Part shown: piece after piece, positions 18,235 through 25,606 of the stretch
Numbering within the stretch: the first letter of the stretch is position 1
Layout: every line of letters starts with the position of its first letter
From: Gemmatimonadota bacterium
GTDB taxonomy: Bacteria > Gemmatimonadota > Gemmatimonadetes > Gemmatimonadales > GWC2-71-9
DNA: 45,108 nucleotides
Assembly: GCA_003222155.1 (NCBI GenBank)
Contig: QHUU01000086.1
Coordinates: 1 to 45,108, forward strand
Reading direction: 5' to 3'
The notes under the pieces: generated by a model
What the model was told of the DNA's origin: nothing
Database searches by the model: none
The model's input: only the letters and a program-made list of their open reading frames with translations
Translations under genes and position numbers: made by a program

Positions 18235-18345
18235 GTACGTAGCACAAAGACGTAACACGAAGACGTAGCACAAAGGCGTAGGGGCGGTCACCCTGCGCCT
18301 TTCGTGCTACGTCTCTGTGCTACGTCGGTGTGGTACGTCTTTTTT
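18235..18345. terminator. Long imperfect inverted repeat built of tandem 13-base units; probable bidirectional terminator
   Basis: Between the convergent transglycosylase genes the left arm (about 18235-18283) contains three related units of the type GACGTAGCACAAA. The right arm (about 18291-18339) contains three units of the complement, TTTCGTGCTACGTC. The arms can pair over nearly 50 bases with a short loop (CGGTCA region) and are followed by a T-rich run (18340-18358) in the plus direction. Termination of both genes is the simplest role. The tandem units within each arm are unusual for a plain terminator. Confidence 0.65.
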
Positions 18346-18348
18346 CTT

Positions 18349-19899
18349 TTATTGTTTTTGCGGAATCTTCAGCAGGTCCCCAACTCTCAGCAAGGATCCC
18401 ATCGTCAAGCCGTTGTAGTTGAGGAGCGCCGTGAGTGACACGCCGAAGCGGCGCGCGATCTCGCTCGCCGTCTCCCCCGGCCGCACCCGGTGCGCGCCGG
18501 CGCTCGCGTCGGTGCTCGACACCCGCCGGTAGCGCGGCTCCGGCGGGACCGACCAGGCCGACGCCGGCACCACGCGCCCGCTCATCGGGATGATGATCCG
18601 CTGCCCCAGGCGCAGCGCGTGGGCCCGGACCCTGGGATTGGCGCCCTCGATCAGGGAAACGCTGACGCGATAGTGCTTCGCGATGTCCGACAGCGTCTGG
18701 CCGCGGGAGACGTAGTGGTCCACGAAGGTGATCCGCTCGGTCACGGGGAGGCTGTCGTAGCGCTCCGCCACCTGCGTCCCGTGCCCGCGCGGCACCCGCA
18801 CCACGACGCTCCGCCCCGGCGGCGTGACGCCGCGCACGAACTGCGGGTTCAAGTCGAGCAGAGCCGCGACCGTGGTGTCGGCCAGCCGGGCGACGACGTC
18901 GAGGCCCGTGGCGTCCGGCACGGTGATTTCGTCGAACACGAGCGGCGGTAGCGGCTCCGGTTGGAAGCCGTAGCGCTGTGGCTGCTTGGCGATCAGCGCC
19001 GCGGCAATGAGCTTCGGCACGTAATCGCGGGTCTCGCGGCGCAGATAACGGCGGTCGGAGAGCTGGAAAAACGTGCGATCGTCCACGGAGTCCTGCTCGC
19101 CCGGCAGGCGATCGATGCCGCGCTCGATCCGCCCCACACCCGTGTTGTACGCGGCGGCGGCGAGGTACACGCTGCCGAGGCGCTCCCGCAGGTCGGCCAG
19201 GTAATTCACGGCCGCCTCCGTCGCGCGAAACGGGTCGCGGCGCTCGTCCACCCACGGGTCCACCGTCAGCCCGTACAGCCGCCCCGTGCTCGCCATGAAT
19301 TGCCACATCCCGACCGCTTTCGCGCGACTCACCGCCGTGTTGGAGAAGCCGCTCTCGATCAGGCAGAGGTAGAGCAGGTCCTCCGGGAGGTGTTTCGCCC
19401 GGAGCCGCTCACGGATCATCCCCTCGTAGCGCCCCAGCCGGGCGAGCCAGATCTCGAACCGGTCGCGCGAGTCTACCTGGAAGAACTCGAGGTACTCGAG
19501 CACCCGCCGGTTGGTGGCGAAGCTCGAGACGTCGATGTCGAAGGTGGGCGCGGCGGTGGGTGCCGCCCCGATGGCCGTGCGACCTTCGGGTCCGAACAGC
19601 CGCACCGCCTCCCGCTCCACATCCTCTCCCTTGAGGGGGGGAGTCGGAGCCGCGTGCTGCTGCATGCTGTCGGCGGGGGGACGCGGTCCGTGCAGGCTGT
19701 CCAGTACCTTCTGATCTGCCGCGGAGTCGCGCGCCTGCCGGGCGGCCAGCGCCGCCAACGAATCCACCCCGGGCGACGGTGCCGTCGAGTCGCGAACGGG
19801 GGCGACCAGAGCCGGGTGCCCCGCGCGACCGCCCCCGCAGGCGGCACCGAGCGCCGCGCTCAAGAGCGCGACCAGGGGAGTCCCCGCGATCCGGCTCAT
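18349..19899 (-). CDS. mltD: Lytic murein transglycosylase D, lipoprotein with LysM repeats
   Basis: A 516-residue protein. The N-terminus carries a lipoprotein signal peptide with lipobox LGAAC (Cys21), so it is likely anchored in the outer membrane. A low-complexity linker rich in Ala and Pro (25-120) precedes an SLT domain (about 165-290) with catalytic Glu182 in CLIESGFSN, then KAVGMWQFM and AAAYNTGVGRI. Two LysM peptidoglycan-binding repeats are clear near the C-terminus (about 390-437, VSRGQTLSDIAKHY, and 468-513, VRPGETASEIARRFGVS). It cuts peptidoglycan in the periplasm. Its ATG overlaps the stop of the upstream 150-residue gene (ATGA), making it the last gene of a four-gene operon. 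Confidence 0.92.
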   Translation of the reverse strand: MSRIAGTPLVALLSAALGAACGGGRAGHPALVAPVRDSTAPSPGVDSLAALAARQARDSAADQKVLDSLHGPRPPADSMQQHAAPTPPLKGEDVEREAVRLFGPEGRTAIGAAPTAAPTFDIDVSSFATNRRVLEYLEFFQVDSRDRFEIWLARLGRYEGMIRERLRAKHLPEDLLYLCLIESGFSNTAVSRAKAVGMWQFMASTGRLYGLTVDPWVDERRDPFRATEAAVNYLADLRERLGSVYLAAAAYNTGVGRIERGIDRLPGEQDSVDDRTFFQLSDRRYLRRETRDYVPKLIAAALIAKQPQRYGFQPEPLPPLVFDEITVPDATGLDVVARLADTTVAALLDLNPQFVRGVTPPGRSVVVRVPRGHGTQVAERYDSLPVTERITFVDHYVSRGQTLSDIAKHYRVSVSLIEGANPRVRAHALRLGQRIIIPMSGRVVPASAWSVPPEPRYRRVSSTDASAGAHRVRPGETASEIARRFGVSLTALLNYNGLTMGSLLRVGDLLKIPQKQ

Positions 19900-20348
19900 C
19901 GGGTGGCGAAGAAGTTGCCGAGAATGCGGTTCGTGGCGTTCAGGACGGCCAGGGCCGCGCCGCGAGGGGCATCGGTCTCCGTCAGGCAGGCGCCCACCAG
20001 CCGGGAGGCCCGCGCCTCCTGTCGCGCCGACAGCGACACGATCACCACGGTCGCGTCAAACGCCCGCACGGCCTTCACGCCCAGCAGCTCGAAGCCGAGC
20101 TGCGGCTGGACCACCCGCTCCAGCGCCCGCACGGTCGCCTCGGCGCAGCACCGCAGCTCGCCCGCCTGTGAAATCACGCCTTGCGACTCCCCGGTGAACT
20201 GCCGCCCGTCGGCCCACGTCAGCACTACCTTGGCGCGGCACCGCCCATTCGCCAACCGCTGGAACTCGAAGTCCTGGAAGCGGAGGCGTTCGCCCCCCGC
20301 CCCCCCCGCCCCTACTCCGCCGGACCCCCCTGCCGCTGGCGTCGTCAC
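19896..20348 (-). CDS. 150-residue protein resembling the LeuA allosteric (dimerisation) domain
   Basis: Starting at the GTG at 20348, a glycine-rich leader (residues 3-19) is followed by a compact alpha/beta sequence. The order of strands and helices looks like the C-terminal regulatory domain of 2-isopropylmalate synthase. KVVLTWADGRQFTGES is followed by a helix (AEATVRALERV) matching one half, then LLGVKAVRAFDATVVIVSL followed by RGAALAVLNATNRIL. In LeuA the corresponding end binds leucine. The catalytic TIM barrel is absent, so this is a stand-alone domain at best. The resemblance is by eye and is inference. The frame is open much further upstream, but that part overlaps the neighbouring small gene and looks like shadow. 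The stop overlaps mltD by four bases. Confidence 0.6.
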   Translation of the reverse strand: MTTPAAGGSGGVGAGGAGGERLRFQDFEFQRLANGRCRAKVVLTWADGRQFTGESQGVISQAGELRCCAEATVRALERVVQPQLGFELLGVKAVRAFDATVVIVSLSARQEARASRLVGACLTETDAPRGAALAVLNATNRILGNFFATR

Positions 20349-20359
20349 GGTCCGCGCAC

Positions 20360-20608
20360 CTATTCGAAGCGGACTTCGAGCTGGTGGCGGGCCCCCAGCT
20401 CTTTCGGGCCCTCCACCACGTCCACCTCGAGGCGCGGGCGCCCCTGGACGTCGCGCTCCGCCGAGACGACCAGGATCAAGCCGCTCTCGAGCTCGACCTT
20501 GAGCTGGCGCAGGTCGGACCGCACCGTGACGTCGCGGACCGCCTCGCCGCGCAGCCGTGCCACCGCTCCCGCCACGCGGCGCAGCTGTTGGAGCTCCAGC
20601 GAGCTCAC
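20360..20608 (-). CDS. 82-residue conserved-looking protein of unknown function
   Basis: I do not recognise the family. The protein starts with a helical segment (MSSLELQQLRRVAGAVARLRGEA is helix-like over residues 2-22), then alternates charged and hydrophobic residues as in several beta strands (DVTVRSDL, LKVELESGLILVVSAE, RPRLEVDVVEG, HQLEVRF). It has no signal peptide, membrane segment or cysteines, so it should be cytoplasmic. Its ATG overlaps the stop of the upstream 80-residue gene by four bases (ATGA), and the next gene starts 11 bases after its stop. This tight packing is the main support for it being real. Confidence 0.65.
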   Translation of the reverse strand: MSSLELQQLRRVAGAVARLRGEAVRDVTVRSDLRQLKVELESGLILVVSAERDVQGRPRLEVDVVEGPKELGARHQLEVRFE

Positions 20609-20847
20609 GCCAGCCGCTCAGCGAGGAGCTGCGAGATGGCCGTGTCGGGGATGCGCTCGGCCTGAATGAAGAGCGACGATTTCGAAGTCGCTTCGAGCGG
20701 GTACAACGTCCAAAACGAGCGTCCGGAGCGCTCGGACGCCGATCGGAATGACAGTACCAACTGCCATGCCTCTGTGTTGGCCGGGCGCTCCGCCAAAGCG
20801 TCCACGTGCCAAACTTGATCGCCATGGGCGATCACTCGCCACGGCAT
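20605..20847 (-). CDS. 80-residue protein of unknown function, first gene of the mltD operon
   Basis: I do not recognise it. The sequence begins MPWRVIAHGDQVWHVDALAE, reads like a small beta-rich domain with several aromatic residues (WQLVLSFRSA, RSFWTLYPLEA), and ends in a helix (AISQLLAERLA). It has no signal peptide or cysteine. It has the best ribosome site of the region, GAGGTGA four bases before the ATG. It also sits about 20 bases downstream of the predicted transcription start of a near-consensus promoter. The stop overlaps the next start by four bases, so it is co-translated with the 82-residue protein, the LeuA-domain-like protein and MltD. Confidence 0.7.
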   Translation of the reverse strand: MPWRVIAHGDQVWHVDALAERPANTEAWQLVLSFRSASERSGRSFWTLYPLEATSKSSLFIQAERIPDTAISQLLAERLA

Positions 20848-20874
20848 GGATCACCTCGCTAACAAGGGCGCGAG

Positions 20875-20903
20875 AATATGCAGCTAACCCCAAGTCCTGT
20901 CAA
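20875..20903 (-). promoter_or_regulatory. Near-consensus sigma-70 promoter for the four-gene mltD operon
   Basis: On the minus strand TTGACA (20898-20903, six of six) is followed by exactly 17 bases and CATATT (20875-20880, four of six of TATAAT). Transcription would begin near 20868, giving a leader of about 20 bases that contains the GAGGTGA ribosome site before the ATG at 20847. The -35 box lies in the loop of the hairpin that follows ilvE. Confidence 0.65.
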
Positions 20904-20913
20904 TAGTTGGGGT
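20887..20913 (-). terminator. Hairpin directly after ilvE, overlapping the next promoter
   Basis: On the minus strand ACCCCAA (20907-20913) pairs with TTGGGGT (20887-20893) across a 13-base loop, starting two bases after the ilvE stop. No long T run follows, so termination would be weak or incomplete. The loop contains the complete TTGACA of the downstream promoter. Confidence 0.45.
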
Positions 20914-20914
20914 C

Positions 20915-21778
20915 TCAGTCGCCGCGTATCGCGAGCGCCTTGAATCGCTTGGCGAGCTCCTTGGTGATTGGGCCGGGTTGGCCGTGGCCGATCACGCGGC
21001 CGTCGAGCTTGGTCACCGCCACCACCTCCGCGGCGGTGCCCGTGAGGAACATCTCGTCCGCGGTGTAGAGGTCGTACCGGTTGAGGGGGAGTTCTTCGAC
21101 GCCGTAGGTCGCCTCGCGCGCCAGCTCGATCACGGCGTCGCGCGTCACACCGCGCAGGATGCCGGCGTACGCCGGCGGCGTCCGGAGCGTGCCATTGGTC
21201 ACGGCGAACAGGTTCATGCCGCTGGCTTCGGCCACATAGCCCTGCGCGTCGAGCATGATGACCTCGTCCACCCCGGCGGCGATGCCTTCCACCTTGGCGA
21301 GGATGTGTGACAGGTAGTTGAGCGATTTGATGCGAGGCGAGAGGCTCTCGCGGTGATGGATCGGTGTCGCGGCAGTGAGCGCAACGAGCCCCTTGTCGTA
21401 GCGGTCTTGCGGCCACAGCTGGATCGTGTCGACGATGCAGATGACGGACGCCTTGGGGCATTTCCGCGGGTCCAGCCCCAGGTCGCCGACGCCGCGTGTG
21501 ACCAGCAGGCGAATATAGGCCTCGTCGAGCCCGCTCTTCGTGACCGCTTCTTCCACCAGCCGGTGCAGCGCCGGCTTGGCAAGCGGCACCTCGAGCCACA
21601 CGCCTTTCGCGGAGGCGTAGAGCCGGTCCAAGTGCTGGCCCAAGCGAAAGACGCGGCGGTTGTAGACCCGGATGCCCTCGAACACGCCGTCGCCGTACAG
21701 CAGGCCGTGATCGAACACCGAGACCTTGGCCGTAGCGCGATCGTGATAGGTCCCGTCGATCCAGATGATAGGCGGCAT
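20915..21778 (-). CDS. ilvE: Branched-chain-amino-acid aminotransferase (PLP fold type IV)
   Basis: A 287-residue class IV aminotransferase. It has GDGVFEGIRVYN (30-40), the PLP-binding Lys151 in RIKSLNYLSH, the glutamate-containing VAEASGMNLF that contacts the pyridine ring, and the phosphate-binding LTGTAAEV near the end. These match the IlvE/branched-chain family; a D-amino-acid or aminodeoxychorismate lyase role is less likely but shares the fold. It moves the amino group between glutamate and the keto acids of valine, leucine and isoleucine. The ATG has GGAGA just upstream. It is followed by a hairpin and then by an operon that contains a LeuA-regulatory-domain-like protein. Confidence 0.85.
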   Translation of the reverse strand: MPPIIWIDGTYHDRATAKVSVFDHGLLYGDGVFEGIRVYNRRVFRLGQHLDRLYASAKGVWLEVPLAKPALHRLVEEAVTKSGLDEAYIRLLVTRGVGDLGLDPRKCPKASVICIVDTIQLWPQDRYDKGLVALTAATPIHHRESLSPRIKSLNYLSHILAKVEGIAAGVDEVIMLDAQGYVAEASGMNLFAVTNGTLRTPPAYAGILRGVTRDAVIELAREATYGVEELPLNRYDLYTADEMFLTGTAAEVVAVTKLDGRVIGHGQPGPITKELAKRFKALAIRGD

Positions 21779-21966
21779 AGTCTCCTTTACGTGCGCATCC
21801 GTCGTGCCAGCGTGAACCCGTCCTCGGGGCGACCGTCCACCGGCGTGCGGCAGCGCCGCTTAGGCGAATATACCCGCCCGGCCGAGCCCCCGGCTACCAG
21901 GCTCGGGCCCCGGGAATGTTACCCAGATCACGGAACGGCAGGCCGAAAACGGCAATCAGTAGGTCC

Positions 21967-22353
21967 ATGGAAGACCAACCGCTGGGCTGGGCGCGTGTGT
22001 GGTACGCGCTCAAGCGTGAGGAAGACGAGGGGCTGCTGCGCCAGGGCGCGTGGTATCCGGTCGTGAGCAGTGGCGTCACGCGCGCCGTGGTGGAGGTGTC
22101 GGGACAACGGGTGACGGTGCCGCAGGAGGCGCTGGAAGTGCGGAACAAGCGGCCGGAGAAATTCACGGTCGTGTACCGCACGCGCGAGGACCCCAACCCC
22201 GCGCGCGGCACGCGCGCCGACGTGGGGCGCCGCTACGGCGTGTGCCCCGTGTGCGCCACCCGCCTGCCGTTCCGCAACAACGTCATTCCACCGGTGGCCA
22301 CGTGCAAGCAGTGCGGGCACCAGGGGATCGTGGCGTGGTGGGAGACGGGGTGA
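21967..22353 (+). CDS. Small protein with C-terminal zinc ribbon
   Basis: A 128-residue protein. The N-terminal part (1-85) is a small alpha/beta region I do not recognise (LGWARVWYALKREEDEG, then QRVTVPQEALEVR). The C-terminus is a zinc ribbon with CPVC (about residues 96-99) and CKQCGHQG (about 116-119). The ATG at 21967 is the first good start after a structured gap and begins MEDQPLGWA; the open frame upstream lacks credible coding character. The gene is divergent from ilvE and ends 14 bases before the tRNA-Lys gene on the other strand. The zinc ribbon suggests nucleic-acid or protein binding, but nothing more can be said. Confidence 0.65.
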   Translation: MEDQPLGWARVWYALKREEDEGLLRQGAWYPVVSSGVTRAVVEVSGQRVTVPQEALEVRNKRPEKFTVVYRTREDPNPARGTRADVGRRYGVCPVCATRLPFRNNVIPPVATCKQCGHQGIVAWWETG

Positions 22354-22367
22354 GGCTTATTACTGAG

Positions 22368-22440
<73 letters not shown>

Positions 22441-22474
22441 TAACTGCGCCTCATCGCAAAAGTTAATACAGCGC

Positions 22475-23842
22475 CTACCGCTTCAAGGCCTTCATTTCGT
22501 TGCCGCCTTGGCGAAGGGTGAGAGAAGTCACCTCCCCCTTCTCGTTCTTCGCAAACTCGATTTGCGCGTCCACGGCTTTCAAGAAGAAGCTCGTCTGCGA
22601 CTCTGCGAACAGCGGCAGGGCGAGTTGGTTCGTCGCTTGGGACATCAGCCGGTTGCCCTCCAGCGTGATGACGATGCTGAACGTGGGCGCCAGTTGGTAG
22701 GTGCCCACATACTGCCGAAGCACGTCCGTCGAGACCGTGATCTCCTTCCGTTCCGACGGCAGGGCGACTTTCTCTCCGTGCAGGAGCGCCATGAGTTGCC
22801 CCGCAATCTCATCGGGTGCGCCTCCATTGAGATTGCCCAACACGATGACGGCGAGCTTGCGATCACGATCGTAGGCCAACTGGGTGTTGAACCCCTCGAT
22901 GCCACCACCGTGCTCAATGACCGTGTAGCCGTGCGCCGTCCGCACAGCGAGACCGTAGCCATAATCGTTCTTGAACGGCGTGGTCATTTTCTTCAATGAG
23001 GCCGCACTGAGAACCTTGCCTCCAAACAACCCCCGTTCCCACCGCAACAGGTCCTCAGTGGTGGAGTAGAGTGCACCGGCCGAGAAGGGGATGCTCATGT
23101 CGATGTAGCCTGCATTCACGGGCCCGTTGGCGCCGGGTGTGTAGCCCGCAGCGCGGTGGAGGATGATCGCCGCGTGCGAGTCATATCCTGATTCGGTCAT
23201 TCCGAGCGGCGCGAACAGGTTGTCCCGCACGAAGTCCTGGTAGCGTTGCCCGCTGATCTTCTCCAGGAGGTAGCCGAGGAGAACATACCCCGAGTTGCTG
23301 TACTCCCACTTCTCGCCCGGCTGGAAATTCAACGGCTTGTCGCGGAACCGCGCGACCAGTTGCTCGGGAGTTGTGGGCGTTGCTTCGGTGGTGGAATAGT
23401 CGGGGAAAGACGTGAAGTTGGGGATTCCCGACGTATGGGTCAGGAGGTTGGCAATGGTGATCGTGGCCCAGGCCGCGGGCGCGTCGGGCAGGTACTTCGC
23501 CACCAGGTCGTCTGTCCTCAGCTTGCCTCGCTCTTCCAACAGCAGGATGGCCGCCGCCGTGAATTGCTTGGTCAGCGAGCCCAAGCGGAATTTGGTATGA
23601 GGCGAATCAGGAATGTCCCATTCCAGGTTGGCTGAGCCATATCCCTTGTCCAGGAGAACGTTCCCATCCTGGGCGACGAGGACCGATCCCATGAATTGCT
23701 TGCTGTCGACGTGGGATTGAATGATCCGGACCATGCGCGAAACGTCTTGCGCAGCGCCGTCGCGAGGGCTCGCGAGTAGCAGGACGAGCGTCCCAAACAA
23801 CGATCGAAGCGATCGAAGCGATCGAGCGACGGAATGTCCCAT
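22475..23842 (-). CDS. Secreted serine hydrolase of the beta-lactamase/penicillin-binding (class C) family
   Basis: 455 residues with a signal peptide (about 1-31, ending DGAAQ). A serine-beta-lactamase-like domain carries SLTK (Ser89, Lys92), YSN (181-183) and a late HGGG motif near residue 310, equivalent to the KTG box. A small C-terminal domain after about residue 355 resembles the DUF3471-type lipocalin-like ending of such esterases. Members act as D-aminopeptidases, carboxypeptidases or esterases; true antibiotic hydrolysis is unlikely to be the main role. The ATG has AGAGGG upstream. Three near-identical 9-base units (23801-23827) encode the repeated Ser-Leu-Arg of the signal peptide. 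The tRNA-Lys gene lies just downstream on the same strand. Confidence 0.85.
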   Translation of the reverse strand: MGHSVARSLRSLRSLFGTLVLLLASPRDGAAQDVSRMVRIIQSHVDSKQFMGSVLVAQDGNVLLDKGYGSANLEWDIPDSPHTKFRLGSLTKQFTAAAILLLEERGKLRTDDLVAKYLPDAPAAWATITIANLLTHTSGIPNFTSFPDYSTTEATPTTPEQLVARFRDKPLNFQPGEKWEYSNSGYVLLGYLLEKISGQRYQDFVRDNLFAPLGMTESGYDSHAAIILHRAAGYTPGANGPVNAGYIDMSIPFSAGALYSTTEDLLRWERGLFGGKVLSAASLKKMTTPFKNDYGYGLAVRTAHGYTVIEHGGGIEGFNTQLAYDRDRKLAVIVLGNLNGGAPDEIAGQLMALLHGEKVALPSERKEITVSTDVLRQYVGTYQLAPTFSIVITLEGNRLMSQATNQLALPLFAESQTSFFLKAVDAQIEFAKNEKGEVTSLTLRQGGNEMKALKR

Positions 23843-23998
23843 GGGCCCTCTTGGGCGGTGGTGCGCGGCTCAAAACAGTCACCCTTTTCGCCTGGTTCGG
23901 CAAATGAGGTGCGCATTTCGAGGCTGTGAGCCACGCACCGATCGAATGCGCGTCCGTACCACCGATCGTGTGACGTAGCGCACGAAGGTTCTGTCTAC

Positions 23999-24027
23999 TT
24001 GGCGCGGGCGTCGCGCCGGCGTAAAGT
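23999..24027 (+). promoter_or_regulatory. Candidate promoter for the sigma-region-2 protein
   Basis: TTGGCG (23999-24004) is followed by 17 bases and TAAAGT (24022-24027), matching four of six bases at each box. The ATG at 24071 lies about 37 bases after the predicted start point. The rest of the gap 23843-24070 shows no gene. Confidence 0.4.
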
Positions 24028-24070
24028 CCACCGTTACGACGCCTCCCCTCGCAGACTCTTTAGGCCACAT

Positions 24071-24388
24071 ATGCTACTCAGCGCCCAACGCACCCGCACC
24101 CGCCCGCGTCCCCGCCCCTCGTCCGCGACCGATCGGGGCCTCGTACAGCGCCTGACTCAAGGCGACGACGCGGCGTTTTCCGAGCTGTTCGCACGCTACC
24201 GCAGCACCGTCTACGCCACCGCGTACGCCGTGCTGCTCGACCCCGAGCAGGTCGCCGCCGTCGTGACCGACGCGTTCGCGGAGGCCCGCCGCACCGCCGC
24301 GACGTTCCTGGGCACACAGGGCAGCGTCTCCGGCTGGCTGACCCACCTCACCCGCCTCCGCATCGCCGCCCGACACCACGCGGCCTGA
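24071..24388 (+). CDS. ECF-sigma-like protein with region 2 only
   Basis: 105 residues. After a basic, Arg/Pro-rich N-terminus (RTRTRPRPRP) the sequence matches sigma-70 region 2 of the ECF type: LVQRLTQGDDAAFSELFARYRSTVYATAYAVL, followed by a helix AAVVTDAFAEARRTA and the remnant WLTHLTRLRIAARHH. The protein stops there, where a full ECF factor would continue through a linker to region 4, the -35-binding domain. No continuation is visible in other frames, because the glycosyltransferase gene begins 45 bases later. It could be a truncated relic or a short regulator that binds core polymerase. The upstream in-frame start at 23999 is the promoter itself and is rejected. Confidence 0.6.
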   Translation: MLLSAQRTRTRPRPRPSSATDRGLVQRLTQGDDAAFSELFARYRSTVYATAYAVLLDPEQVAAVVTDAFAEARRTAATFLGTQGSVSGWLTHLTRLRIAARHHAA

Positions 24389-24433
24389 CGGCTTTCGCGG
24401 CACCCCGGGAGGCTTAACTTCCCGGCGTCCGCC

Positions 24434-25606
24434 ATGGTCGATCGTGCCCGCCGCTCGCTCCTCGCCCTCTACCTCGCGAGCGCCGTGTTCGTCACGGTGC
24501 AGCAGGGGATCCTCGGCCGCTCCAATAACTTCACGGTGTTCCGCGCAGCGGCGACGAACCTGCTCGCGCATCGCGACCTGTACGCCGCCCACCCCGACCA
24601 GCACTTCGACTTCTACAAGTACAGCCCCACGTTCGCGCTGCTGTTCGCCCCGCTGGCGGCGCTGCCGTTCGCACCGGCGCTCCTGATCTGGAGTCTCCTC
24701 AACTCGCTGCTGCTCTGGTACGCGGTACGGCGCCTGCTCCCCGACCGCCAGGCGACGCTGGCCCTGGCGCTCGTCTATCTCGAGGTGCTGTTCGCGATGC
24801 AGTACACCCAGAGCAACGGCCTCGTCGCGGCGCTCCTGCTGCTCGCCTTCCTCGCGCTCGAAGCGGGACGCCAGCTGCGGGCGGCGCTGCTCGTGGGCCT
24901 CGATGCATGCATCAAGGTCTTCCCGCTCGGCGGCGTCGCGCTGGCGCTGTTCCACGCCCGTCGTGCACGGTTCGCGCTCCTCCTCGCCGGCGTCGGGGTG
25001 GGTCTCGCGCTGCTGCCGCTCGTCGTGATTCCGCCTCACGAGCTGATCGCCCAGTACCGCTCCTGGTGGACCATCGAAACCGCGGACGCGAGTCGCGTGA
25101 ACCGCGGCGACTCGGTCATGCAATATCTCTATCAGTGGCTCGGCGCAGACTGGCCGCATTGGCCGGTGCAGCTCGCGGGCACGCTGCTGCTGCTGGCTCC
25201 GCTCGCCGTGCAGCGTGGGCGCTGGAGCGATCGCGCCTTCCGGCTCCGATTCCTGTGCTCGCTGCTCGTGTATCTCGTGCTCTTCAACCACCAGTCCGAG
25301 CGGGCGTCGTTCGTCATCGCCTACACGGGACTCGCTCTGTGGTACGCGGCCAGCGAGCCGGATCGCGTGCGTACCGCCATCTCGCTTGCCGGCGTGGCTG
25401 CGCTGGTGCTGCAGGACGTGGAGATTCTGCCATGGTCAGCCCACAACGCACTGGGCTATTACCGCGTCAAGGGGATTCCCTGTCTCGTCGCGTGGATCGT
25501 GATGCAGGCCGAGCTGCTCGGCTGGCGGCGCTGGTCGCCCCGCTCATACGGCCCCGAAGTGGGTCAGGCCTACGTCCCCCCGCCCGAGCCGCTCGCGAGC
25601 CGCTGA
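24434..25606 (+). CDS. GT87-family (DUF2029) integral membrane glycosyltransferase
   Basis: 390 residues, mostly hydrophobic, with roughly ten to twelve membrane helices. It carries the family signature FYKYSPTFALLFAPLA near residue 57. GT87 enzymes (for example mycobacterial PimE) use a polyprenyl-phosphate sugar as donor and work at the outer face of the inner membrane. An aspartate after helix 1 is expected to be catalytic in the family, but I cannot assign it with certainty here. The gene converges on a YdjC-type deacetylase gene and overlaps its end by 63 bases. With the GT2 enzyme next to that, this fits a lipid-linked sugar pathway. Confidence 0.75.
   Translation: MVDRARRSLLALYLASAVFVTVQQGILGRSNNFTVFRAAATNLLAHRDLYAAHPDQHFDFYKYSPTFALLFAPLAALPFAPALLIWSLLNSLLLWYAVRRLLPDRQATLALALVYLEVLFAMQYTQSNGLVAALLLLAFLALEAGRQLRAALLVGLDACIKVFPLGGVALALFHARRARFALLLAGVGVGLALLPLVVIPPHELIAQYRSWWTIETADASRVNRGDSVMQYLYQWLGADWPHWPVQLAGTLLLLAPLAVQRGRWSDRAFRLRFLCSLLVYLVLFNHQSERASFVIAYTGLALWYAASEPDRVRTAISLAGVAALVLQDVEILPWSAHNALGYYRVKGIPCLVAWIVMQAELLGWRRWSPRSYGPEVGQAYVPPPEPLASR

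Noticed and set aside
18235-18345. Possible CRISPR array
   Set aside because: Units are about 13 bases with no unique spacers, they face each other as arms, and no cas gene is near.
20349-20825. Upstream extension of the 150-residue protein
   Set aside because: It overlaps two small genes and is arginine- and proline-rich without structure.
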